Shown: positions 1 to 11,600, counted from the first letter of the stretch. The stretch: 64,000 bases of DNA from Meandrina meandrites (GCA_963693305.1 OY855908.1:19114993-19178992), one strand, 5' to 3'. Notes: generated by a model not told the origin, from the letters alone. Made by a program: numbers and translations.

Positions 1-557
1 GAAATCATGTCATCGGTCGTCGTGCGAGTGGACAAGATTTGTTGTCTGTTGCGATCTGCCGATCTGTAGAACCAAAGGTCACCAAATAGAAATCACCGCG
101 TAGAACTCAAAGCAAAATACTCCCGGGCAGTTAGAAAGGACTAATTCTAAGTATAAACAAAAGAGACAAATTATATTTGATGTGTTTTATTAGATTTAGT
201 AAACAGAAATCTTTACATTTTTTAAAAGAAAAGGGCTAAACATTTTCAAGACAGTGTTTTCGGCCATGCGCACAGTGTTGGTGTACAACGGCATAACAAA
301 ATATGTAACGCTAAATAACGAGCTAGAATGCAAAATTCACGGACAATTATAATAATCAGACAACATAAAAGTAAAGTAAATTTCATGTGCATTTACCTGG
401 CGATAAGCAAGTGGCAGAAAAACCACTTATTTTGAATTTACAACAAAATCAAAATATATATCCGCAGTTCACATATGAATCATTTCATATACATTACATC
501 AGTTCACTCCTTTCACGGGAAAATATGAACTCACAATTGACCTGGCTCCCAATGTGT

Positions 558-630
558 GGCTTCATAGCTCAGTTGGTAGAGCATCGCACCGGTATCGCGG
601 AGGTCACGGGTTCGATTCCCGTTGAAGCCC
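558..630 (+). tRNA. tRNA-Thr-like sequence, array copy 1
   Basis: It folds as a cloverleaf: acceptor GGCTTCA with TGAAGCC, D arm GCTC/GAGC, T arm ACGGG/CCCGT with loop TTCGATT. The head GGCTTCATAGCTCAG resembles metazoan tRNA-Thr. The anticodon loop by position is CCGGTAT, giving GGT (Thr), but position 33 is C instead of the nearly invariant U and the closing 31-39 pair is A-C. A run of seven T follows at 634-640, a good Pol III terminator. It may be transcribed; whether it decodes is doubtful. Confidence 0.55.
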
Positions 631-806
631 TGATTTTTTTCAGGCTTCTTTATTCCAATTGCTTAAATTGGAAATTCACTGCGAAGATCACATATCACCT
701 TCATATATATCCGCAGTTCACATATGAATCATTTCATATACATTACATCATTTCACTCCTTTCACGGGAAAATATGAACTCACAATTGACCTGGCTCCCA
801 ATGTGT

Positions 807-879
807 GGCTTCATAGCTCAGTTGGTAGAGCATCGCACCGGTATCGCGGAGGTCACGGGTTCGATTCCCGTTGAAGCCC
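807..879 (+). tRNA. tRNA-Thr-like sequence, array copy 2
   Basis: This 73-nt sequence is the same as the one starting at 558, exactly 249 bp downstream. It keeps the CCGGTAT anticodon loop with C33 and the T7 terminator. Its array context suggests a tRNA-derived repeat more than a stand-alone tRNA gene. Confidence 0.55.
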
Positions 880-1055
880 TGATTTTTTTCAGGCTTCTTT
901 ATTCCCATTGCTTAAATTGGAAATTCACTGCGAAGATCACATATCACCTTCATATATATCCGCAGTTCACATATGAATCATTTCATATACATTACATCAT
1001 TTCACTCCTTTCACGGGAAAATATGAACTCACAATTGACCTGGCTCCCAATGTGT

Positions 1056-1128
1056 GGCTTCATAGCTCAGTTGGTAGAGCATCGCACCGGTATCGCGGAG
1101 GTCACGGGTTCGATTCCCGTTGAAGCCC
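1056..1128 (+). tRNA. tRNA-Thr-like sequence, array copy 3
   Basis: Third identical cloverleaf, again 249 bp further on, with the same atypical anticodon loop and a T-rich terminator. The next unit is truncated before its tRNA portion. Confidence 0.55.
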
Positions 1129-1496
1129 TGATTTTTTTCAGGCTTCTTTATTCCAATTGCTTAAATTGGAAATTCACTGCGAAGATCACATATCACCTTC
1201 ATATATATCCGCAGTTCACATATGAATCATTTCATATACATTACATCAAAATCAAAATATCGTACTCGAAAATTACATTGAAAACAGGAGTGAACGCATA
1301 AGACATTTTCGTGATTATTTCTGCTTCAACTAAAAATTAGACACAAAAATCTCGAAAACTGAGGTGCACATAAGTTGTAGAATCCAGTCAAAGGCGCACT
1401 TCATATCAAATGTCTGCAGGTTCGGAGAAAGAACTGATTTTCTAGCGTTACATTGAAAAAAAAATTACGTAAACTTTTGGTTGGGTGATCAAATTG

Positions 1497-1690
1497 CAAT
1501 CCAGCGTTTGCGTTCAGCGTTTCAATGGTTTGTGTCGTTCGTTTCCATCGTTTCATTTCCATCGTTTTTGTCGTTTCAGTGGTTTTTGCCAATGGTTTCA
1601 ATGGTTTTTATCTTTGGTTTCAATCGTTTTCTACTTTGGTTTCAATCGTTTATGAACTTTGGTTTCAATCGTTTCTAGCGTTCGTGATGC
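1497..1690 (+). repeat. Degenerate array of ATCGTTTCAATGG / TTTGGTTTCAATCG motifs
   Basis: Short GT/T-rich motifs recur about every 20-30 bases, for example GGTTTCAATCGTTT. Overlapping short frames here are low-complexity translations. The same motif in the opposite orientation forms the array at 2460-2790. Confidence 0.7.
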
Positions 1691-2459
1691 TCAAAATAGC
1701 ATCCTACGAGAACGCGCTGTTGAGACTCGTTTGGAAGAACGAGGTTTAATTTTCGGAACCCTTTCGCAAGAGTGCATACACTACGAATAAATTTTTACTT
1801 TGTGAAAGAAAATGAATTATAATTTACATTTTTGGGTGAAGATAAGAAATTTCGCTCCGACGCGCATGGATCAAGGTGTAGTTCACGTGCTGGTCGGGAA
1901 CGGTAAAGCATGAAAAATAGGAGTCGAACAAATAAAGATCGTAGCCATGTCATTATTTAAAACTGCATTATCCATGTGGTTAGATAAATATCTTCTGATG
2001 AAAAATCGATAGTTGCATAAGAATTTTTAGATGGAAAACAATCGACCTGACAATCGATAATAAAATTTCCCAATATGAATGAAACGATATCAAATTTCCA
2101 CCGAAATGCAAATTTGTCAATGTTTATATAAACACGGCTTTCAACTAAGAATTAACAAAGACAAAATAGAACACGAAAAGTTTTTGGATCCAAAAAAGTT
2201 ATTCAAATAAATGTCAAATTTGCTTTTGGAAGTAATAAATATTGATTCTTTGTGCGCTAGAACACAAGACTTAATTATTCGTGTGAAACTCATGTATTTT
2301 TAGCAGACACCGGCAGACGCTTCATCTCTGTTCAAAGCCGTCCTTTTAAAATCGCAACCTTTTCAGATAAAATCACCAAAGTTATTGAATTTTGCCTCAA
2401 ACGAACAGTTAAACAATTGTTATAAATCAAATCAACATTCGAAAACAACATTTACCGAA

Positions 2460-2790
2460 CCAAAAGAAAGAAACGATTCAAACTATAAATAAACCAAACA
2501 GACCAAACGATTCAAACCATATAATTAACGAACGATTCAACCCATATAAACAAACGATTCAAACCATAGAAACGAACGATTCGAACGACAGAAACAAACA
2601 ATGCCAAATCGTTGCACAAACGCTAAACGCTGGTTTGGCAAACGCAAGTTGGAAGCGTTTCAAACGACATAAACGCTACAAACGATGATTCAAGTGTTTC
2701 GTTTGTAAACGAAAATGTTACGTGGCATGTAAAGAATTTTGGTGAGTTGACTGACTTTTTCTTGTTTTTACGTTTTAACCAAGCAAACGA
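2460..2790 (-). repeat. Degenerate array of AACGATTCAAACCAT motifs
   Basis: AACGATTCAA-type motifs recur many times. They are the reverse complement of the motif in the 1497-1690 array, so the two arrays could pair as a long imperfect hairpin. I see no gene in 1691-2459 or 2791-3509 beyond this. Confidence 0.6.
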
Positions 2791-3509
2791 GAATTTAAAC
2801 AAACAGTAATGCAACTGGATTAGATAATGAAGAATACATCTGTATGATTATTTACTGTCGTATTTTTTCTTATTTACAAAAAAAAAACACGGGTAAAGTC
2901 AGACGTCATTAGAAATTGTGACTTGTACACCAACACCGTGCGCATGGCCTTGACCTTGCATCGTATGTCGTCAGTATCGGATGTCGCGCTACAAGATAAC
3001 GCAACTTTTGTCGAACAATCATTCAACACAGATGTTGTCAGCTACTTTTATTTTTTTTTGGAAATTTTCTGTCAAATTTCCTGAAAATTCTTAAAGACCC
3101 CTCGTGAAACGTCATCGGTTCTGCATGCATTGCGTGCCGTTTATTATGAATGCTGTTGTATTCTTTTGACATGACACATTGGATTTGTGGCACATTGTCA
3201 GACACATTTTACACATTTAAAAGCCGTGTTTTTTTTTTCTTAGTGTAAACTGGCTTCAATTAGTACAGCAGAGCTAAATACATAAAAAATAATTTTCATT
3301 TTTGTTTGTACGAGAAAAACTGATCATAAGATTGGCAATCAAAATGGATTTGACCAGATGTTTCCCACTGAATTTAGAAAATTCTACATTACACACTGTA
3401 GCTTTAAGAACATAGTCTGCACATTTTCATTTCAGATAGAGAAGTGCAGATGTTGCTGATTAATTACATGTATGACTTCCATATTTAAGAGACTTTTCTT
3501 TGCACACAG

Positions 3510-4580
3510 GTGGGGCACTTTCTTACAAGCCAGATACAAGCTCTTCCTGTTTCTCAAACTGGAGAGGGTGTCATTTCAGGGTACTCCACTTATACTATTC
3601 CAGGTACTTCATGCCCACTCGGCCTCCCTCCATCAGTAGTCTCCCATATTCAGGTGGGGAAGCCTGAAGAACCACCTCCTTCACAAGAAATGAGCCAAAG
3701 TGCTGTCTCAGAGTCTTCAGGATCACCAAATTCTTCAGCACAGATGTTTGGCACGTTGACAGATACTTGTTTAACAACAGATATGAAAGCTTTCATTGAG
3801 TCATTCAGGGCAAGACGGATTGCATTGGGATACACCCAGGAAGATGTTGGTAATGAGCTGTCACACAGCAATGGACATTCCTCTTACAGCCAATCATTTA
3901 TCTCTCGATTTGAGTCAAAAAATCTTGGTCTTAAGGCAGCAGAGAAAATGAAGCCAGTTTTGCAGGCATGGATCGAACAAAAAGAACAGGAGTGTGCCAA
4001 AGGGCTGCGAATGTGCAAAAAACGTAAAAGAAGAACTTCCTTCTCAAATGAAACTCTACAGTATTTAATTCACAATTTTGAACAGAATCCAAAGCCTACC
4101 ACTGCAGAAATTAATGAACTTTCCACAAAATTAGGACTAGAACCTGTCACTGTAAGAGTGTGGTTCTGTAACCGAAAACAAATGATGAAACGAATGGCAT
4201 CTGGAAAAATTCGCCCTAATCTCTCACTAAAGGCAGAACTTGATGCCAAGAAACAGGATGATCCGATCGAAGAGAAAGAGCCTGCTAAACTAGATTTTAC
4301 CAACATGCCAGTTGGTCAGTTCTCATTCACAGAAGATCGCGTGAAAGCCCTTGTATGTTTAACATCAGAGGGAAGCCCAGTGAAAAGTTCCCGCCCTGCA
4401 GTAGCCACTGCTGCTGTGAGCTTTGCCCAGGTGCATGATGATAGCATTGTTCACTCAGTCCCTGAAGTTCAGAACACACCACAAGAAAACACACAGCTTG
4501 TTGAACCAGGATTGGTTAGAAATGGAGTAGCTACATACACAGCAGTCGCTAATGTTCCATTGACTGAATCACAAGGTTGA
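3510..4580 (+). CDS. POU-domain homeobox transcription factor, class 6-like (terminal exon)
   Basis: This is a nuclear DNA-binding regulator. The exon encodes a Ser/Pro/Thr-rich N-terminal part, a POU-specific domain at about residues 88-160 (RRIALGYTQEDVG, then SYSQSFISRFE), a short basic linker, and a POU homeodomain at about 170-229 (KKRKRRTSF, then VRVWFCNRKQ). A tail of about 125 residues follows. The RKRKRRTSF start and the KMKPVL stretch resemble class 6 more than classes 2-4; class is inference. The frame opens with GTG directly after a 3' splice site (TTTGCACACAG at 3499-3509), with an in-frame TAA just upstream at 3486-3488. It is therefore a last exon and the true start lies in upstream exons I could not identify. 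The whole DNA-binding module sits in one exon. It converges with FMC1. Confidence 0.9.
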   Translation: MGHFLTSQIQALPVSQTGEGVISGYSTYTIPGTSCPLGLPPSVVSHIQVGKPEEPPPSQEMSQSAVSESSGSPNSSAQMFGTLTDTCLTTDMKAFIESFRARRIALGYTQEDVGNELSHSNGHSSYSQSFISRFESKNLGLKAAEKMKPVLQAWIEQKEQECAKGLRMCKKRKRRTSFSNETLQYLIHNFEQNPKPTTAEINELSTKLGLEPVTVRVWFCNRKQMMKRMASGKIRPNLSLKAELDAKKQDDPIEEKEPAKLDFTNMPVGQFSFTEDRVKALVCLTSEGSPVKSSRPAVATAAVSFAQVHDDSIVHSVPEVQNTPQENTQLVEPGLVRNGVATYTAVANVPLTESQG

Positions 4581-4871
4581 ACGGGAGACTCTTGAACTTC
4601 AGTTTGAACTTTAAGTGAAGAAGTTGAAGCTGAGAACGCTTGTAAAGTAGTATAAATAATGATCTGGTGGTTCAAAATTGTACACAGTGAGAGCAAAATT
4701 GAAACCAAACTGGACCACTGCATGGAATATTACTTTATTCAACATAACTATATGCATGCCATTTTACATTGTATTTGCTTGTTTTAGCATCTGAGCTAGG
4801 TTAATTAGTAAATCAAATATCCTTACCTGGTTTTAAGTTAACCAAGAAATTCAAGCTATTCCATGCAGGAT

Positions 4872-4997
4872 CAAGTTGTTAAAAGGGTGGATATTGCTAT
4901 CCACCAGATGAATCGCTATCCAGTGAATGAGTGTTGACAGAACAAACAACTAGTGATTTTTCCGGTGGATAGCGTTATCCATCCTTTGAACAACCAG
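4872..4997. mobile_element. 126-bp MITE with CTGGTTGTTC-type ends
   Basis: The arms share the pattern GTTGTT-AAAGG-TGGATA-GCTATCCACC over about 34 bp, one end reading CTGGTTGTTCAAAGG. The element lies in the POU 3' UTR. The end motif is shared with the MITE at 10892-11114. Confidence 0.75.
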
Positions 4998-5525
4998 AGT
5001 CAGAAGTTCTTTTCCACCAAAATGTTGCAAAGAACTCCAGTTTCTTAGGGTGATCAGCAAAACATTTAATAGTTGGAAATCTAACAAAAGCAAGAATAGT
5101 AGAATAGCAGACCCGTAACATTACAAGGTATGAGACTGCAAGCTGATTTCAACACATTTCACAGGACATTTGTTTTTATCATGTACCAGTAATTGTTTTT
5201 CTTAAACTTTTTTCAAAAAGTCAAGCTCCTTTGTTTGTATGTGAATTTCACTTGTGGTCTCACATTTGTTGCACTTATCACTGGCCAAACATATCAGGAA
5301 GATTGGTATTTCACCTCAGATAAGTATTTCCAGCTTCACTTTTTGCATTAGGTTCTGTGTATAACTTTTCATATAAATATGAGTTCAACTCATGATCATA
5401 TTATTTCTGTTCGTCCAGATCAAGTTCATGTAAAAAGTTTTGCACCCGGACTTCTGCAGAAACAGAGACCATGAAAGCTCAAAAATGGCTTATCAAGGGT
5501 ACCTTTGACTTAATTCTCACACTGT

Positions 5526-5606
5526 CCAGGTCCCTCACAGCGAGGCACTCACTCCCTTCCCTGTCTGAAGGGGAAGGGAGCAAGTGCCTTACTGCGAGGG
5601 ACCTGG
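5526..5606. repeat. 81-bp foldback repeat
   Basis: Two arms of about 36 bp beginning CCAGGTCCCTC are reverse complements with a few mismatches around an 8-base loop. RNA from this stretch would form a strong stem. Probably a minimal MITE. Confidence 0.75.
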
Positions 5607-5849
5607 AACATCTGTGAATCAGGTTAGGGTTCCCTTCGAAGTCCAAAAATAAGGGACACAAAAGTACCCCATAATAACAGCTCCATCACAAGCAGTTTAA
5701 GGATTACATATTGACTATGCAACAGATAAAGAAAAGGAAAAACAATGTTACAGAACTGCAGGATATAGTTACATTTCATGGCACTAAAATGATTTTTAGA
5801 CTGACATGAAAACTCTACAAGTTCCTGGAAAATATATATATATCTTATT

Positions 5850-5952
5850 AGACATTTTAGTGTGCAGTATCGCTGTATATTTTTACGAGTCTTGCAGTAT
5901 TTCAAAATACAAATGAGTAAAAATTTACAGCGATACTACACACTAAAATGTC
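5850..5952. mobile_element. MITE with AGACATTTTAGTGTG ends
   Basis: The left arm (AGACATTTTAGTGTG, then a GTATCGCTGTA-like stretch) is repeated in reverse complement at the right end over about 36 bp. A second copy in opposite orientation lies at 18293-18410 in an IGBP1 intron, which supports a real family. Confidence 0.7.
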
Positions 5953-7082
5953 AGTACAAATATTGTGTGATATTTGTACTCGTTTCACGTATTATTTGTA
6001 CTCTACGAAGCAGTGTTGGATAATAATATCTTAGAACCATTAATATTATCTAAGTCTTTGTATAACAAAAGAAGAAGAAGAAAATTAACAGTTGCTTTTA
6101 ATATTTTACAAGAGGAAAAGACCGTTTTGGTAGTCTTATGGCAATGCCTTGATGGCACTGCGGGCAAAACAGAATACAAATTGTACTGGCTACAAAATGT
6201 GATTCAAATTAATTTGTTTGTACTTGAAAATAAAAGTGTTACCAATTAGTGCTATTAGTAGATAATCAGAAACGTAGTTAATAGAGGGAAATGCTTATGA
6301 AGTCCAGGAAACATCAAAGGGGCAAACAAATAGGCCACGATTTAGTTGGAATGTCCTCAACCCTACACATCTTTTGTTTTGGGCTCATACACTGCATGAA
6401 TTATGGTTTCTGTTGGTTAGTTCCATAAACACGTAACCACCTACTGTATTTTGTAAACAAAAACATACAACGAAGAACTTTGCTGGGCTTCCTAACCATT
6501 TCCCACTATTAGCTATCTTGGAAATCAGTAAGTGCTGGAAGCTTATTTTGATGTTATTGGATTGTAAAAAGGTGTGTGACTTGTTTTGTAGTACTTTCAA
6601 CTAACTTTGTTGCCACAGCTTTTAAAGATTTGGTGGAACAGATTTGCTTTATAAGGTTTTAGTTAACGAAAAATCTTTTTATTGCATTTCAGTGTACTTG
6701 ACAGCTATGCTTGTGCATAAATTCATGTCAAAAGTAGAATAAAGCTGTTTTAAGCCCACATTTTAAAAATGAACATTTAGTTAGTTTTCATGGCAAGTTA
6801 CAAAGTATATTGTTGCCCTGTATATCATTAATGGCAGATTGTTTGCAGCAAATTGGCAAAATTGTCAATTTGTCTCCCGCCTGTCTACTTGTATTCTAAT
6901 GCAGGTTTAGTGCATTTGCAACAATGGCATTAAAGATAAGGGCAAAATAAAGCTTGCAATCTTGGGTGATGTATTGTTTATATTATTTAGCAATTTCAAG
7001 ATGTGTTTTATTAACTCGGTTGAAGGGCTGAGTGCAGGAAGGTCCTATCAGCCCTTGTACTCTTATGGCTTAGTACTACAAG

Positions 7083-7378
7083 TCTTAATCAGTTACCAAT
7101 TACAGTAATGGTATGAAACAAATGCCCAATCATAGGTCAATGAGTTGTGATCATTTTCTTGACATTAGTGGTTACCATAGCAATAATATAACCTGTTAAA
7201 AAGACCCTTAATTTTTGCTTTTACTGTTGATAACTCAAAAATGAGTTTGGTGAACCCCATTTTTGATTAACATTATGATCATCATGTCATGATACAACTT
7301 TTGGCAAAGTTTAAAAAAAATTATCAGAGGTATTGGGCATTTGTTTCACACCATTACTGCAATAGCAACTGATAAAGA
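7083..7378. mobile_element. 296-bp MITE-like element with ~45-bp inverted arms
   Basis: Both ends contain CAGTAATGGTRTGAAACAA followed by ATGCCCAAT in inverted orientation. No coding capacity is seen. No exact target duplication was identified. Confidence 0.7.
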
Positions 7379-7464
7379 TACCAATCAATCAAATTATAAG
7401 GTCTGGAAAATGCTGAAAACTGTTATCAGCCACCTTAAACTTGGAAAACATTTTCAATACATTT

Positions 7465-7640
7465 TTACCATGGATCTCTCATTGATGATCAATGAGTAAT
7501 TGATGGGTAATAAGTGAGTAATCAACTGATGATCAATGAGCAATCAAAGACTAAATATTTTCTGGCCAATTGACTTCTCATCAATTACTCATCAATGTTA
7601 CTGATTACATGTAGTCATTGATTACCTATTGATTACTCAC
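7465..7640. repeat. Simple palindromic repeat of TGATGATCAATGAGTAAT-type words
   Basis: Short words such as GATGATCAATGAG and ATTGATTACTCA recur on both strands. The rest of 7379-8648 holds no gene I can support. Confidence 0.5.
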
Positions 7641-8648
7641 CTATTATGAATTTCCTGCCCTCATATCCAAGTATTCTCCTGAAATACAGTTTATTTTAGT
7701 GAAATAGTGTTTCTTTGAAGTTCTTGTACTTGTTATAATGCAGACTGACTTGTCTAAGACAAACTATAGGTTTTCCCACCGTAGACTTCTGCAAACAACA
7801 TAGTGCTCTCCACAAATACATTTCACTTTGTCATTCATGAAAAGATAACATTCTATTTGTTATTGATCAGAAAACTACATGCCATTAGCAATTAGCTGGA
7901 TTCAGTGCTGCCAATTCAATCAATCAATTCATCATATGGATAATATTATTCATGACCAAACAAATCAGGTGGTCAATCAGACAATTGCATCTCATTAGTG
8001 ACAACAGTGACCTAGTGCAAGACTGGCAATTCGTTCCATTCATGTGAATGGATAATTTTGTTGACGACCCGACAGAACAGTTTGTTGATCTGACAATAGC
8101 AAAAGCATGCTACGTGAAAGATGACAAATACATGTGTATTCCTTGTTTTAAAAACACTGAAGGTACTATGTCTGATTGACTACTTGTGAATCAAATAATC
8201 CATTCGGATGAATTGAACGATTTGGACTGTCTCTTTTTCAGATGCAATCTAGTTGACAGTATCTCTGATGCCATTGATTTCATTGATGAGACATTCCTGC
8301 ACATTATCCTTCCCTCCACACAAGAATGACAAATTTGCAGTTCAACGGTGGGTTCTAACATGACATAGTCCCAATAGTAAATAACTTGCTGCCACTGTAA
8401 CACGGAGTGTCTTTACATTTCTGCTATCATGCCACATGTAGAGCCACACAATGGTTTCAATATTTGCAGCCAACTGTTTCCATCAGTGACTTTGACAATC
8501 AACAGTAGACCTTCTTGTGAGTCAAGACAAAATCCAGCTCCTGACAAACTCTCAGTTCACCACCTGATGCTGTGTCATAAGACTCTAGTGGTATAACAAC
8601 CACTAAACTCATCTTGTGTAGAACCCTTTTCTTGAATGAAACACGATG

Positions 8649-11600
8649 CTATTTTTCACTTGTATTATCTGAAGGTTCTTGGTACTGCTTTGGAAGCTTA
8701 AAACCCACTAAGCCAGCCACCTCCTCAACAGGTCTCTCACCAGCTCCCTTGTACTTAATATGAAGCACCTGCAAATGATAAATCGTGATAAATTCTTGCT
8801 GGACTTTAATTTTAAGTTACTGCTATGTTTAAAACCTCCTACAATTAAAGCCTATTTTTAACTTTGATCCAAGATGGTCATGTAGAAATGAAAATAAACT
8901 GTGGTAAGCTTCAAATCAGGCTGGACAGAGGCAATGCTAGCCTGTGTACAGCCATCCCGCTCCCCTCAAAAAAATCGGGGAGGGAACGTCTGTGTTGTGG
9001 CGGCGATAATCGTGTTCCAGTATCCTGCTGTTCTCGATTTAAATTTCACATAAATTATCATATTGGGTATCCGCGTGTGAGATTTGAATCGTGGTGAACG
9101 TAACATAACGAACAAGGGAGGTTGAAACTAATCATCGACCTCAAGAGACAAAACTCTCAATCAAATCAATGCAAGTAGCATAACCTTTACAACAAAGAAT
9201 GTCTCTGTAAAATCATCTTTTAGCTTTCTCAAAATAAAGCTACAACATTCTCTGGCCAGGCCAGACAAAGATAAATATGTCATCCGTGATAAGATCAATA
9301 CATCTTGCAACAAAGCCGGGCTTGGCATCGCAAAAATATAAATGCAAGCAATCAACATTTTCACAGAAATTTCAGACCTTGTCCTTCCAGAGAACACTTT
9401 GAGAGCTTATAGCATATCTTGCAAATAGAAATGAGCCAAAATAAAACGCATTAGTGAAACGTGTGGAAAATTACAGAGCTAGAGGTGTCATATTTTAAAA
9501 ACAGGAAACTGTGAAGACCTATAACCTCTAGACATTTGCTAGACCACAGTCTTACAGCTCTTCTCAACTTATACTGCCTCCAAATTATACAACATATAAT
9601 GCCCTTCAGAAACAAGTGAGACGTTGAAAGGCGCGGGGAAATGCCAAATTTCAGGCAATACGGCAAATACAAATGTCACGAACGTAGGAGAGGTGCAGGC
9701 CTGTCAGCCCCCATTACACCGTATCTCCGTATCTTCAGCAAGATGAGACAATTTCTGCAAATGTGGGCCGACTTTATCTTTATTTTGATGTCCAACGATA
9801 ATATTTCATGCCTTGCGTTGAATGCTGTACTCTTGAGAGCATCTACCAAATTTTTGTCGCACTTATTGACTAAACAATTTCTGCAGAGCGCACAAATAAC
9901 TGAAGATGAACTCATCATAGCATGTCGACTCGCGCACTTGCTGGAATGATTTGGAATTACTCCAGCTAATACATTAACACCCGTTAACATTTTCGCCAAT
10001 CAAAACACGGTTTTGGTATTATGCAGAATAAATTAAAACAATTTTTGTGAAAGCCAATCAAATCATTTCCCACACATTCCGGGGAAACCACCCGCCGCGG
10101 AGCACGATTAATGCCACCATAACACAGACGTTCCCTCCCCGATTTTTTTGAGGGGAGCGGGACGGCTGTACGCAGGCTAAGGCAATGCCAAATTAGTGTA
10201 AATAAAACTCACCTGTGTCATTCTCTGGCTTTTAAGCAAGCAGAGATAGTACAGACAATCACAATAGAGCCTGTGTGCTAATGTTTCTCCAGCTTGAGAA
10301 AAGTGACGATACTCTGACATAAGATACTGACTTTCAAAACTGGAAGTGATTGGTTCCTAAGTACCGCAAATAGAAAAATGTATCAGTACAACAATAAAGT
10401 TGTGCTTTTCCTGTGTTAAAAAGTGCCTGGAGATGTTTCAAAAGGAGGGTAATGTGCTGTTCCAGGAAATATAAATACCCTTTCCATGGATGTTGTTTTG
10501 GTTTGAGCCTCTCCCCATCTTCGGTGTAAATAATCAGTGCTGTCATTAAGTTTTTGAGCAGCCGTTACATCTTAGGTATCACCCATAGCAGTGCAATACG
10601 TATGCAAGTTTAATGTAGCACCAATGCAACACCAATAGACATCTTCACCTGTAACAGTCGTGTGAGCTCAGCCGTAACAGGTGTTATGGGTTACGGCCCT
10701 TAATGACAGCTCTAGGTGTTGACAAAGTGTGAGGGAGCCATACAAGCCATCCTAATAACACACTAGTTATCTCAGTATAATACTCCAGTTAGCCTGAGTA
10801 TGGTTAGTTTTCATTGGTAGGCAATTGGTAATACTATGTTATATAAGTTACTCACAGGTTCATCTGCCAACTCTCCTGGATTATCCAGGGTCTGGTTGTT
10901 CAAAGCATGATTAAGCTAATCCACTTGGATTAGGGTGAACTTTTTAACTTTTCAGTGCGGTTTTGTAATTATATTTTCTGACCTCCAGTTTTGACATAAC
11001 TTTTCTCAAACTCTTCTCAACATAAGCAATAAAAATGTTTTTATACAAGATACATTGAACCCTTGATCAGCTTTTAATCCTGGATAAGTGTTAATCGGCT
11101 TTCAAACAACCCAGCCATGAGTCTCCCGGAGAGAGACAGATTCTCCCAGTCTCTCATGGAGTCAAAAAATCTCCCAGATACAAAGGAAAGTGTCAGAAAT
11201 CTGAATGTTTTCACACTTATTTTGACCCAGTTTGGGGAAATGTTTTTGAAATAGTTGGCTCATTTTCTGGATAAATTAGCAAAACTCTATTTGAAACTGC
11301 ATTTTTGGGGTTGAGAAGAGATATCTTGATGTAAAATTAGTGGTCTTCCAGACTTCAATATTTTTTAGGTTGGCATCAGTTGGGTTGTATGTCGACTCGC
11401 ACTGTTAATAATTCCACCTCTCCTCAAGACACCAGTATGATTGGAGCTCAGTGCAACTTCTTAAATTCCTTTAAAGGCTCTGCTTCTTCTTTGAGATTTC
11501 ATGGCAAAGGTCCTTATAAACTATGCCATCAATAGAGGATAATATAAAGTGAACACCCCCACCCCACCCCCCTTGAACAATATTCCTGCAAATATAATGC

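Larger units (their letters stand above)
453..1248 (+). repeat. Tandem array of a 249-bp tRNA-like unit (three full copies plus a partial fourth)
   Basis: The unit begins near ATATATCCGCAGTTC at about 453 and repeats at exact 249-bp spacing (phase marks 461, 710, 959, 1208); the fourth copy stops after about 40 bp. Copies differ at only a few bases, so amplification or homogenisation is recent. Each unit holds one tRNA-like sequence, a T7 run and a short hairpin (CCTGA and TCAGG around the T run). Since 249 is divisible by 3, the array keeps one frame open for about 900 bp (387-1301). I read that as a by-product of the period, not as a protein gene. Confidence 0.9.
262..2949. repeat. Widely spaced 27-bp inverted repeat enclosing the tRNA-like array
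   Basis: Positions 262-288 and 2923-2949 are reverse complements over 27 bp with one mismatch; each outer end reads GGCCATGCGCAC. The 2.6 kb between them holds the 249-bp tRNA-like array and two degenerate GTTTCAATCG-type arrays. This could be the ends of a non-autonomous DNA transposon, but I found no convincing target-site duplication outside the arms and no transposase inside. A chance leftover of two copies of another repeat is possible. Confidence 0.4.
4581..6762 (+). other. Probable 3' UTR of the POU gene
   Basis: No further coding is seen downstream of the TGA at 4578-4580. Candidate polyadenylation signals are AATAAA at 6738-6743 and 6946-6951. Three small inverted-repeat elements lie inside this stretch. 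The true end cannot be fixed from sequence alone. Confidence 0.45.

Noticed and set aside
453..1248. CRISPR array
   Set aside because: Regular spacing but the repeated unit is the whole 249 bp with no variable spacers; the context is an animal genome.
387..1301. 304-residue open frame across the tandem tRNA-like array
   Set aside because: The 249-bp period is a multiple of three, which keeps a frame open; the peptide is a translation of tRNA-like units and has no independent support.
5974..6249. 91-residue frame in the POU 3' region
   Set aside because: No domain, and located in the probable 3' UTR; likely chance.
8040..8580. Possible decayed coding sequence (plus strand, e.g. VDDPTEQFVDLTIAKACYV; overlapping minus frame at 8191-8403)
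   Set aside because: Fragments look protein-like but frames change and no family is recognised; evidence too thin to call a pseudogene.
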